A stretch of DNA of 64,000 bases from Taibaiella chishuiensis. GTDB lineage: Bacteria; Bacteroidota; Bacteroidia; Chitinophagales; Chitinophagaceae. The position numbers and the translations under genes are program-made. The stretch is from positions 248,001-312,000 of the forward strand of contig NZ_PYGD01000003.1 in assembly GCF_003014535.1 (NCBI RefSeq). Direction: 5' to 3'. This document shows positions 24,618-31,914 of the stretch, one piece after another. Position 1 is the stretch's first letter; each line of letters opens with the position of its first letter. The notes beneath the pieces were generated by a model. That model ran no database searches. It saw nothing but the letters and a program-made list of their open reading frames with translations, and was not told where the DNA came from.

Positions 24618-24691
24618 TGCTCCCACTCGGGCTTGAACCAAGGACCCCCTGATTATGAGTCAGGTGCTCTAACCAGCTGAGCTATAGGAGC
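24618..24691 (-). tRNA. tRNA with anticodon CAT (Met, or Ile2)
   Basis: A complete cloverleaf of 74 nt, with acceptor GCTCCTA pairing with TGGGAGC (one wobble), a D arm AGCTCAGCTGGTTAGAGC, anticodon stem CTGAC/... around CAT (24655-24657) and a T arm GGTTCAAGCC. Elongator Met and lysidine-modified Ile2 both show CAT in DNA; I cannot choose between them. Its 3' end faces the AT-rich dnd island. Confidence 0.9.
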
Positions 24692-24721
24692 AATCACTGG
24701 CGTGATTCCTTAAAAGGTGGG

Positions 24722-24729
24722 CAAAGGTA
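24722..24729 (-). promoter_or_regulatory. -7 element of the tRNA(CAT) gene
   Basis: TACCTTTG on the minus strand, 31 bases before the tRNA, an exact match to TAnnTTTG. No clear -33 element. Confidence 0.5.
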
Positions 24730-24860
24730 AATCAAAATCCGGAAAAATAAAATAATTTTCCCCGTATTTTATTCCTGGAGGCACATAGGAATTGATGGCT
24801 TTATACCGTACCTTCGCACCCGAATTATTAAATCTAAAAATTGCTTATCTCTTTTACAAC

Positions 24861-25919
24861 ATGGCGCATAACAAAATTGTAGAACTGTTAGGTTCAGATG
24901 CTGAGTCACTGCTTACTCACCAGTGCAAAACTATCGAAGCTTCCTCTATTCATGCTCCTTCTCCCAACCACGTGGACGAAGTATGGGCTGGCTCCAATCG
25001 CAACATTCAAACGCTGCGCAGCATTCAAACGATCCTGGGTCACGGCCGCCTGGCTGATACCGGTTATGTATCCATCCTCCCTGTTGATCAGGGTATCGAA
25101 CACAGTGCAGGTGCCTCTTTCGCACCTAACCCGATCTATTTCGATCCTGAAAATATCGTGAAACTGGCTATGGAAGGCGGTTGTAACGCCGTTGCTTCTA
25201 CCTATGGCGTTTTAGGCGCTGTAGCCCGCAAATATGCGCACAAGATCCCGTTCATCGTTAAGATCAACCACAACGAATTTATCTCTTATCCTAACCGCTT
25301 CGACCAGATCATGTTCGGTTCTATCCGCGATGCATGGAATATGGGCGCAACAGCGGTAGGTGCTACTATTTATTTCGGTTCTGAAGAAAGCCACCACCAG
25401 ATCATCGAAGTGGCTAAAGCTTTCGAATACGCACACGAACTGGGTATGGCTACCGTACTGTGGTGCTACCTGCGTAACAATAACTTCAAGAAAGACGGCG
25501 TGGATTATCACACTGCCGCCGACCTTACCGCACAGGCCAACCACCTGGGCGTAACCATCCAGGCCGATATCATCAAACAAAAATTACCGACCAACAATGG
25601 TGGTTACAACGCCATAAACTTCGGTAAAACCCATAAAGATGTTTACGGTAAACTGACTACCGATCACCCGATAGACCTGACCCGCTACCAGGTAGCGAAT
25701 TGCTATATGGGTCGCGCCGGCCTGATCAACTCCGGTGGTGAGTCTAAAGGTGCATCTGACCTGGCTGAAGCGGTTACTACTGCAGTAATCAACAAGCGTG
25801 CGGGTGGTATGGGCCTGATCAGCGGCCGTAAAGCCTTCCAGAAGCCAATGGCTGAAGGTGTACAACTGCTGAACACCATCCAGGATGTTTACCTCGATAA
25901 TAACATTACACTGGCTTAA
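24861..25919 (+). CDS. fbaB: Class I fructose-bisphosphate aldolase (DhnA/FbaB type)
   Basis: I use the ATG at 24861 ([11 protein letters not shown]; 352 residues). The 23 residues upstream are not family-like and would cover a -7-like TACCTTCG (24809-24816). The protein belongs to the archaeal-type class I aldolase family. Visible features include [10 protein letters not shown] (72-81), [10 protein letters not shown] (131-140), a glycine-rich phosphate-binding GLINSGGES and [12 protein letters not shown] near the C-terminus. It cleaves fructose-1,6-bisphosphate via a lysine Schiff base, in glycolysis and gluconeogenesis. I cannot assign the catalytic Lys with certainty. It is monocistronic and codon usage looks highly expressed. 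Confidence 0.92.
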   Translation: MAHNKIVELLGSDAESLLTHQCKTIEASSIHAPSPNHVDEVWAGSNRNIQTLRSIQTILGHGRLADTGYVSILPVDQGIEHSAGASFAPNPIYFDPENIVKLAMEGGCNAVASTYGVLGAVARKYAHKIPFIVKINHNEFISYPNRFDQIMFGSIRDAWNMGATAVGATIYFGSEESHHQIIEVAKAFEYAHELGMATVLWCYLRNNNFKKDGVDYHTAADLTAQANHLGVTIQADIIKQKLPTNNGGYNAINFGKTHKDVYGKLTTDHPIDLTRYQVANCYMGRAGLINSGGESKGASDLAEAVTTAVINKRAGGMGLISGRKAFQKPMAEGVQLLNTIQDVYLDNNITLA

Positions 25920-25944
25920 TTTTTTTAAGCTGCTTATAAAGCTG

Positions 25945-25974
25945 AAAAGGCTGCCCGCATCGGGGCAGCCTTTT
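25945..25974. terminator. Bidirectional terminator between fbaB and the siderophore operon
   Basis: AAAAGGCTGCCC and GGGCAGCCTTTT around a six-base loop. It serves fbaB and the converging siderophore operon. Confidence 0.85.
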
Positions 25975-25987
25975 CTTTTGCGGGTTG

Positions 25988-26449
25988 TTATACCGGTTGC
26001 CGGCTGGGGAAACCGGCGCTGCGTACCCGCGCCACGATCGCATCGGCCTGTTCCAGGAACGGCCCGGGTTCCGGCGTATTTTCATTGATCCAGGTAAAGG
26101 CGTCTTCAATATCGGCGCATACCAGGCCTTTAGCGCCAAAAGCTTTCTGCATATTCATTTTGCTGAGCTTGGGGTAGTCAACTTCGGGCACCAGGAAAAT
26201 AATACCCTGCACATACCGGCTTATCGCATCTTTATAACGGGCCATCCATGCTTTGCCGGCAAGCGTGGCTTCGCGGTCACTGCCGGCATGCAGTGCGGCA
26301 TGGTCAAATACGCGAAGCCATACCACCGGCTCCTGCCAGTCCAGGAAGGCCGACCAGTTATTCAGCGCTTCAAGATAGGTGGGCAGGGACATCGGGCCCC
26401 GGCTCAGGGAAAGTATACATGGTTTTAAAGAAAGGTCGTCTGTATGCAT
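25988..26449 (-). CDS. Unknown 153-residue protein at the end of the siderophore operon
   Basis: I recognise no family. The protein is soluble and mixed alpha/beta by composition, with several Trp (YLEALNNWSAFLDWQEPVVWLRVF) and no signal peptide. An internal Met20 (MSLPTYLEAL) could be the start. It lies 10 bases downstream of the membrane acyltransferase gene, so it is almost certainly in the siderophore operon. It may be an accessory factor for siderophore assembly or release; this is inference from position only. Confidence 0.6.
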   Translation of the reverse strand: MHTDDLSLKPCILSLSRGPMSLPTYLEALNNWSAFLDWQEPVVWLRVFDHAALHAGSDREATLAGKAWMARYKDAISRYVQGIIFLVPEVDYPKLSKMNMQKAFGAKGLVCADIEDAFTWINENTPEPGPFLEQADAIVARVRSAGFPSRQPV

Positions 26450-26459
26450 ATGTGTCGGT

Positions 26460-27551
26460 TTAAGATTTCAAAAAGAAAAGAGGGCTCCGGCGTTTTTTGA
26501 GCAGGCCCAGGGAGCGGGTATGCAGCCAGGTAAGACTTAAAGTAAGCACAGCCACCAGGACCAGGGCAAGGATACAGCCATAAAGACTAAGCTGCTGATA
26601 ACCCACCCATGCAGTAGCCCAGTAGATCAATACCCATTGTATGCCATAGATCAGGGTTACCCGGCTGGAGCAAAAGCGGATCAGGCGGCGTAATCCTAAG
26701 GGGAAGTACGCCCATAGCCAATTCCAGGCAAGCATACTGCAAAGCACCAAACCGCTGTAGAGCAATAAGCCGCCACTGCCACGCCGGTAATAATCAAGTC
26801 CCCATTGGTTTACCGGGTTATAACAGATCAGCAGCAGACCTGCTGCCGTAGCGGCAAGTCCGTACACGCCGCATCGTTTTATACCACTGTTGCCGCCTCT
26901 GATTGTTTCGCCCAGGGCCAGGCCCAGTAAGGGAAACAGCAGCCAGGGCAATACAGGGAAGAAGGCCAGGGGATTGCTGCCGTAAAACAAGGCTGCGATA
27001 TAGGTATGCCCGTTAATGGTATAGAGCCAGGGTGCGACAACCAAAACGGTGCAAGCCAGCAACAGGCATACGATCCGGTAAGCCGGTCCTAACCGGCGTA
27101 TCAATTGGACTACCAGGTAAGCGATGCCGGCAAACTGCAGGATATCGCCGATAAGCAGGAAGCCCGCCAGGCCTTCCATCCCGGGCTGCCGGCCTATAGC
27201 AGCGAATAACGATACGGGAAAGGAATGGAACAACAATACGGGTGGCGCAAACTTGAGCAGGTTAAGCAGGTAGCCTTGCAGGAACAGGCTCAAAGCCTTG
27301 CTGCAGGAAGCGGCCAGGCTCCTGGGCCGCGACAGGACCACCGAGGCGCCCATGGCAAACATAAAAGCCGGCGCGGCCATGCCTTCTATACCATAAAAAA
27401 AAGTGATGTACCCTTTATAAGCGCTGTATCCCGGCCTGGCATAGGTCGGGAATACATGCATGATCAGCATCAGGAAGATGGCCCATGCCCGCATGATATC
27501 GAGCACGGGCAGCCGTCGTGCAGGCGGGTTGCAGGTTTCAGGATACTGCAT
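26460..27551 (-). CDS. Multi-span membrane acyltransferase (HGSNAT/DUF1624-like)
   Basis: I choose the Met at 27551 (MQYPETCNPPARR; 363 residues), which overlaps the hydroxylase gene by 14 bases; an upstream Met at 27590 is possible. About ten hydrophobic segments follow the motif LDIMRAWAIFLMLIMHVFP, which resembles the heparan-alpha-glucosaminide N-acetyltransferase catalytic family (DUF1624) with its conserved His. Family members move acetyl groups across membranes. In a siderophore operon it might acylate the siderophore or an intermediate; that is inference. No transporter of the MFS or MATE type is present here. Confidence 0.65.
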   Translation of the reverse strand: MQYPETCNPPARRLPVLDIMRAWAIFLMLIMHVFPTYARPGYSAYKGYITFFYGIEGMAAPAFMFAMGASVVLSRPRSLAASCSKALSLFLQGYLLNLLKFAPPVLLFHSFPVSLFAAIGRQPGMEGLAGFLLIGDILQFAGIAYLVVQLIRRLGPAYRIVCLLLACTVLVVAPWLYTINGHTYIAALFYGSNPLAFFPVLPWLLFPLLGLALGETIRGGNSGIKRCGVYGLAATAAGLLLICYNPVNQWGLDYYRRGSGGLLLYSGLVLCSMLAWNWLWAYFPLGLRRLIRFCSSRVTLIYGIQWVLIYWATAWVGYQQLSLYGCILALVLVAVLTLSLTWLHTRSLGLLKKRRSPLFFLKS

Positions 27552-28869
27552 GTTCGTAAACGGTTTGTTGTTTAAGACCCGGTATGCCAAATTCCTGGAA
27601 GGCGATGCGTTTGTCCAGCCGGTAATGTGTTGTACCCAGTATACTGTTCAGTATGGTTGCATTGCGGTAGGGCCCCATACCCAGGTCGGGCGTCAGAAAG
27701 CCATGGCTGTAGATCGCGCCATTGGAGATAAAGACTTCGTTGCCGTTACGGTCTACTGCAAAATTCTTCGCGGCCGCCAGCCTGCCTTGTTCATCTTTAC
27801 AGATCCGGTTACCGATCTCGTCCAGGAAGCCGGGTACTTCGTATTTATAACCGGTGCAGAGGATCACGATATTGCTGTGCAACTCAAACGGCTGTTCCAG
27901 CTCGTTATGATACAGCGCAAGCTCGAAGCCTTCTTTCTTACTGCCGGTTATCCGGGATACATGGCAGTTGGCTTGGATGTTTACTGCGGGCGCTCTGCCA
28001 TCATGGATCTGTTTCAGGTACAGCGTGTCGTATATGGCATCGATCAGTTCCTGGTTAATGCCTTTATACAACATATACTGGCGGTCGAGCACTTCCTCTT
28101 TTTTATGCGCGGGCAGACCGTAGAAGTGATGCAGGTAATCGGGCGAGGTAAGTTCAAAGGTAAGCTTGGAGTTTTCCATCGGGTAAAAGCGCTCAGCATC
28201 CGTGATCCAGTTGAGCTTCAGATGCTTCGTGTCGATCAGTTGCAGCAGGTCGTAGAATACTTCTGCGGCGCTTTGTCCCGAGCCCACGATGGTTACCGTC
28301 GTATGATCGGGAATGTACTTTTTACGACGCAGGTATTCGGATGAATGGAATACGCACTCTTTAGTGCACTGCTGCGCAAATGCAGGCAGCGCAGGGCTTG
28401 TGCCCACACCTACCAGTAATTTTTTTGCCGCATAAGTCTTGATCTGCCGCTGTATCATATCGTGTACGGTGATCTCGTAATAACCACCGGCGGCGTTATA
28501 ACTTACGGTCTCCGCACGATGACTGAAATGGCAGTCGGGCAATTGCCCGATCACCCAGTTGCAATAGTCGTTATACTCTTTGCGGGTAATATGGAACGAC
28601 TCTTTGATGCAGAACTGGTACAGGCGGGCATGTTGCTGCAGGTAATTGAGGAAGCTGAATTTATTGCGGATGTCCACTGCCGATACCAGGTCGGCGATAA
28701 AAGGTACCTGTAACGTGGTGTTCTCGATCATCATGCCGGGATGCCAGTTAAAGGCGGGGCGTTGTTCGAAGTAAATACTCTTGAGGGGCAGAGATTCTGC
28801 CAGCGCGGCAAAACCGAGGTTGAACGGGCCAATGCCTATTCCCGCGACATCATAGATAGTAGCTTGCAT
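27538..28869 (-). CDS. Lysine/ornithine N-hydroxylase (siderophore biosynthesis)
   Basis: A 443-residue flavin monooxygenase of the IucD/PvdA/SidA family. FAD-binding GIGIGPFNLG is at 10-19, the substrate/FAD region NWHPGMMIEN at 41-50, NADPH-binding GSGQSAAE at 196-203 and the ATGY-like CTGYKYEVP near residue 337. These enzymes N-hydroxylate lysine, ornithine, putrescine or cadaverine as the first step of hydroxamate siderophores; the exact amine cannot be read from sequence. It follows the GNAT fusion gene by 4 bases, so N-hydroxylation and N-acylation are coupled. Confidence 0.92.
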   Translation of the reverse strand: MQATIYDVAGIGIGPFNLGFAALAESLPLKSIYFEQRPAFNWHPGMMIENTTLQVPFIADLVSAVDIRNKFSFLNYLQQHARLYQFCIKESFHITRKEYNDYCNWVIGQLPDCHFSHRAETVSYNAAGGYYEITVHDMIQRQIKTYAAKKLLVGVGTSPALPAFAQQCTKECVFHSSEYLRRKKYIPDHTTVTIVGSGQSAAEVFYDLLQLIDTKHLKLNWITDAERFYPMENSKLTFELTSPDYLHHFYGLPAHKKEEVLDRQYMLYKGINQELIDAIYDTLYLKQIHDGRAPAVNIQANCHVSRITGSKKEGFELALYHNELEQPFELHSNIVILCTGYKYEVPGFLDEIGNRICKDEQGRLAAAKNFAVDRNGNEVFISNGAIYSHGFLTPDLGMGPYRNATILNSILGTTHYRLDKRIAFQEFGIPGLKQQTVYEHAVS

Positions 28870-28873
28870 AAGT

Positions 28874-30574
28874 TTAGTAATTAACGATGTTGAGCGATGT
28901 GATGGAATTGCGGAAGATGTCCTGCGTGGCTTTGTGGAATTGTTGCCGCGTGCAGAAAGTAAGGTTCGAGGTTTTGTAAGGCAGCTCCAGCGAGCGTTCG
29001 AATTCGCAGCCCACTTTGGTGATCAGGTTGTGGGTGCCTTCGTGGTCGGCATCGGCTTCGCCGATCATGCGGTTTACCTGCGGGAAGGAAAAGAAATACT
29101 CCATGGCCGTGGCGAGGATATACGTGGACAGGTTGCGGATGCGGCGTTCGGCGGGCGCTACCAGCATATGAAAGCCGTAGTCCCCCGGGTGGAATGGATA
29201 ATATTTACCCACTTCATCTTTGGGTGTCCAGTACAGTTCTATGGTACAGAATGGGGTCTGATTGAGCATGCCTACATAGGGGTGGGAATAATCAACGCCA
29301 AGGTGTTTGATATACTCTCTTTCGAGTCCCTTGATCGGGCCGTCCATCTGCCAGAACTTTTTAGCATACTCGCGGTTCACCCAATCGTGGAACAACGGTA
29401 CATCCTGTTCGATATCGAAGGCCCGTAACGACAGTTCCAGCTCGCCGCCCTCAAAGTAGCGCCGGTGCAGGGTTTCGCCGGTTGCCGGTTTAATCAGCTG
29501 CTTGCTATAGTAAGGGATATTGATGATGTGGTTGTGTACCTGTACCTCTTTTTTCAGGTAAGGCAGCGGAATGCCCGACACCAGTTGGTCGAGACAGCAG
29601 GGCATAGGTATTCTTTTCCGTGTGGCAATAAAGGCTGCTTCGGGATAGAGCGCGGTAAGGTCCTGCAGGGTATCGTACAGGGTTTCGAGCAGTATGGTTT
29701 CGGTCTGAAGCCCGTACATGCCTGCATTCCGGATCAGGCAGTACAGGTTGAGGCTGAAGGCGTATTGCAATAAGCGTTCTTCGTTTTCTTTTTGCCGGCG
29801 TGGTGTGGATTGGGCGGGGCTGGTCCTGGCCAGGCTGTGTTTTTCGAAATACACCTGCTCCGGAAAACCGTTGTCGTCTATTTGCAGGTAGGTATTGCGG
29901 TAGTGGGCAACCGGCAGGATATTGTGGTGGTAACGCAATTGCAGCACGGCATTCAGGGTAATCTCGAAGTAGCGGCGTATCCAGCTATTAGCTGCAGTAG
30001 CCGGGTCGAGACCGGTAGCCTGGCCGTATTGGGCAATGATGTCCTTCAGCAGGAAAGCCTCATCGGTACTGTTGTATTCAAAGCAGAAGCTGGTTGCCGG
30101 TAACAAAGTCTTGCTGCGGTGTTCGGGCAGGGTAAATGGCGTAAGGCCGGGTATATCTGTTGCCGTTGCTTCGCAGCCCGACAATTGGTGATAATGCTCC
30201 GGTAGCTTATTCAGCAAGGCATCCAGGTCGATAGTGCTTTCGGTTATTTCCTGCAGCAGCAATTGCATACAGTATCCGGGACTTACGGGTTCGAGACTGT
30301 CCTCGATACCTTTTTGCAGGACAGGCCGGTCGCCGGCTTCGTGCATGCCGCATAAGGAGTAATAACGCAGCGGGTAATAAATCACTAACTCCTGTTGTTT
30401 CAGGTTGATCCTGATAAACTGCGATTCCGGCTGTGCTGCCATATAGGCTTTCAGGGCCGGATCGTAACGGGGCTCGATATCCAGGTAATACCAATCCTGG
30501 TATTCGCGCAGGTAAAGGTTCAGTAACAATTGCAGCGTTGTTGCATGAACCGGTGTTGGCTTGTGTTGTTCCAT
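28874..30574 (-). CDS. Degenerate IucA/IucC-like domain fused to siderophore GNAT acyltransferase
   Basis: The C-terminal part (about 380-566) is an AlcB/IucB/MbtK-type N-acyltransferase: RAFDIEQDVPLFHDWVN, DYSHPYVGMLNQTPFCTIELYW, YGFHMLVAP, RIRNLSTYI, NRMIGEADADHEGTHNLITKVGCEF. The N-terminal 370 residues resemble a shortened NIS synthetase: LLLQEITESTIDL, and WIRRYFEITLNAVLQLRYHHNILPVAHYRNTYLQI (199-231), comparable with the AHxQN segment of IucA/IucC. The HPxHPxxKxR motif and the ATP-binding centre are missing. So the acyltransferase is probably active on the hydroxylated amine, but synthetase activity is doubtful. Confidence 0.8.
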   Translation of the reverse strand: MEQHKPTPVHATTLQLLLNLYLREYQDWYYLDIEPRYDPALKAYMAAQPESQFIRINLKQQELVIYYPLRYYSLCGMHEAGDRPVLQKGIEDSLEPVSPGYCMQLLLQEITESTIDLDALLNKLPEHYHQLSGCEATATDIPGLTPFTLPEHRSKTLLPATSFCFEYNSTDEAFLLKDIIAQYGQATGLDPATAANSWIRRYFEITLNAVLQLRYHHNILPVAHYRNTYLQIDDNGFPEQVYFEKHSLARTSPAQSTPRRQKENEERLLQYAFSLNLYCLIRNAGMYGLQTETILLETLYDTLQDLTALYPEAAFIATRKRIPMPCCLDQLVSGIPLPYLKKEVQVHNHIINIPYYSKQLIKPATGETLHRRYFEGGELELSLRAFDIEQDVPLFHDWVNREYAKKFWQMDGPIKGLEREYIKHLGVDYSHPYVGMLNQTPFCTIELYWTPKDEVGKYYPFHPGDYGFHMLVAPAERRIRNLSTYILATAMEYFFSFPQVNRMIGEADADHEGTHNLITKVGCEFERSLELPYKTSNLTFCTRQQFHKATQDIFRNSITSLNIVNY

Positions 30575-30628
30575 TGTTTGTGAGATTTGTGTTTGGTTTA
30601 CCGGTGTTTGCTTTTGCTTTTTGTTTGT

Positions 30629-31867
30629 TTAGTCCAGTTTATTGAAGCCCATAATACGGCCGCTGTTTTTCAGGTGAAAGGTCTCTTTGGTGGCTCCGGA
30701 CACGGGATCCAGTTCGTATACGCCGGAGAAGCCATCGGCTTTGTTGTTGGATATGAAATAGATTTTCCCGTTGGCAAAGAAGGCGTTCTGGTAGGCATAG
30801 AAATTGTCTACGGGTATGTCCAGTTTTTTCGCTGTTTTGCTGGTGGCATCGATCTCGTTCCAGTCCCATATATCGTCACGGTATTTTTCGCCGTGTTCGC
30901 CGCCTTCGTAATAGCTCATGGTTACCCTGCTGATCTTGGTGTATAACTTGCCATTGTGCGCAAACAACTGGTTGAAATCGCTTTTAGGCCTGAAGGCATT
31001 GATGCTGATCTCGTAACCGGCATCGAAGCGGGTCATCCCCTTTTTGATACGCAGGATCTTGGCCGGCGGGTCCTGTGTTTTGAAATTGCTTACGGCAGCG
31101 ATATACAGGTCGCCGGTTACGGCATCGATACTCCAGAGCGGATGCGAGCTGAAAAGCCCGATGTTCGCTGCTTTGGGGTAGGAGGTAATGCCTTCGATCT
31201 GGCGGGTGCTTAGGTCGTATACGGCTACGAATACGGAATCGAAATCGGGTTTAACCTGCCAGTCGGTGCTGGTCTTTACGCCATACTGGATATCGACAAA
31301 CAGTTTGTTGTCCCGCACGGCAATCATATACTGGCCTGCCGCTTCGTAGCTGCTGCCGCGGGTTAAGGAGCTGAAATCGATCTCGCCGGTGCGTTGCATG
31401 GCGGCCGGGTCGAAGGTCTGCAGCTTCATGCCGCCTGCACCCAGGTCCCAGTAATAGCCCTGGTTCTGGCTTACCACAAGATAGTTGCCCTCGGGCGTAT
31501 TGGGTGTGGCGATAAACCCGGTGCTTGTTACATTGCCATCCTTATCGGTAACCAGGCGGTTGATGCCGCTCTCTGCCGCGTCGTTGTTAAGTTTGAAGAT
31601 GGCGGTACCAAAGGTATTGCCGCCAAAGGAGTTTTTGACCTGGTGCCCGCTCAGCGAGGAGAGGTCTACAGCGCCGGATGGCATATCTTTTAAGGCATAG
31701 ATATAACCGCCCCAGTTGCCCACGGTTCCTCCCGTATAAATGATCCAGGGGTGGCTGGCCTGCTCTACAGGCGGCGTTACCGGGCCGTTGTCTTTTTTAC
31801 AGGCCTGGAAGAACAGGGTAGCTGCTGTTGCCGTAAGCAATACTGCTTTTTTCGTTTGTCGAAACAT
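30629..31867 (-). CDS. DUF4374-type lipoprotein of the siderophore locus
   Basis: A 412-residue exported protein with a signal peptide and candidate lipid-attachment Cys (TLFFQACKKD, Cys about 23). The rest fits a beta-propeller-like repeat pattern (IYTGGTVGNWGGYIYAL, LWSIDAVTGDLYIAA, NAFFANGKIYFISN). DUF4374 proteins are regularly found next to siderophore TonB receptors in Bacteroidota and may be surface or periplasmic iron-uptake partners. It lies 47 bases downstream of the receptor gene and 54 upstream of the GNAT fusion, in one operon. Confidence 0.8.
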   Translation of the reverse strand: MFRQTKKAVLLTATAATLFFQACKKDNGPVTPPVEQASHPWIIYTGGTVGNWGGYIYALKDMPSGAVDLSSLSGHQVKNSFGGNTFGTAIFKLNNDAAESGINRLVTDKDGNVTSTGFIATPNTPEGNYLVVSQNQGYYWDLGAGGMKLQTFDPAAMQRTGEIDFSSLTRGSSYEAAGQYMIAVRDNKLFVDIQYGVKTSTDWQVKPDFDSVFVAVYDLSTRQIEGITSYPKAANIGLFSSHPLWSIDAVTGDLYIAAVSNFKTQDPPAKILRIKKGMTRFDAGYEISINAFRPKSDFNQLFAHNGKLYTKISRVTMSYYEGGEHGEKYRDDIWDWNEIDATSKTAKKLDIPVDNFYAYQNAFFANGKIYFISNNKADGFSGVYELDPVSGATKETFHLKNSGRIMGFNKLD

Positions 31868-31914
31868 AATTGTGGTGTGTTTAAATATAGATTCTTATCA
31901 CCTGCAACCGCATA

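Noticed and set aside
16300-24691. A complete integrative element with att sites
   Set aside because: No integrase, no duplicated tRNA 3' end and no second boundary could be found.
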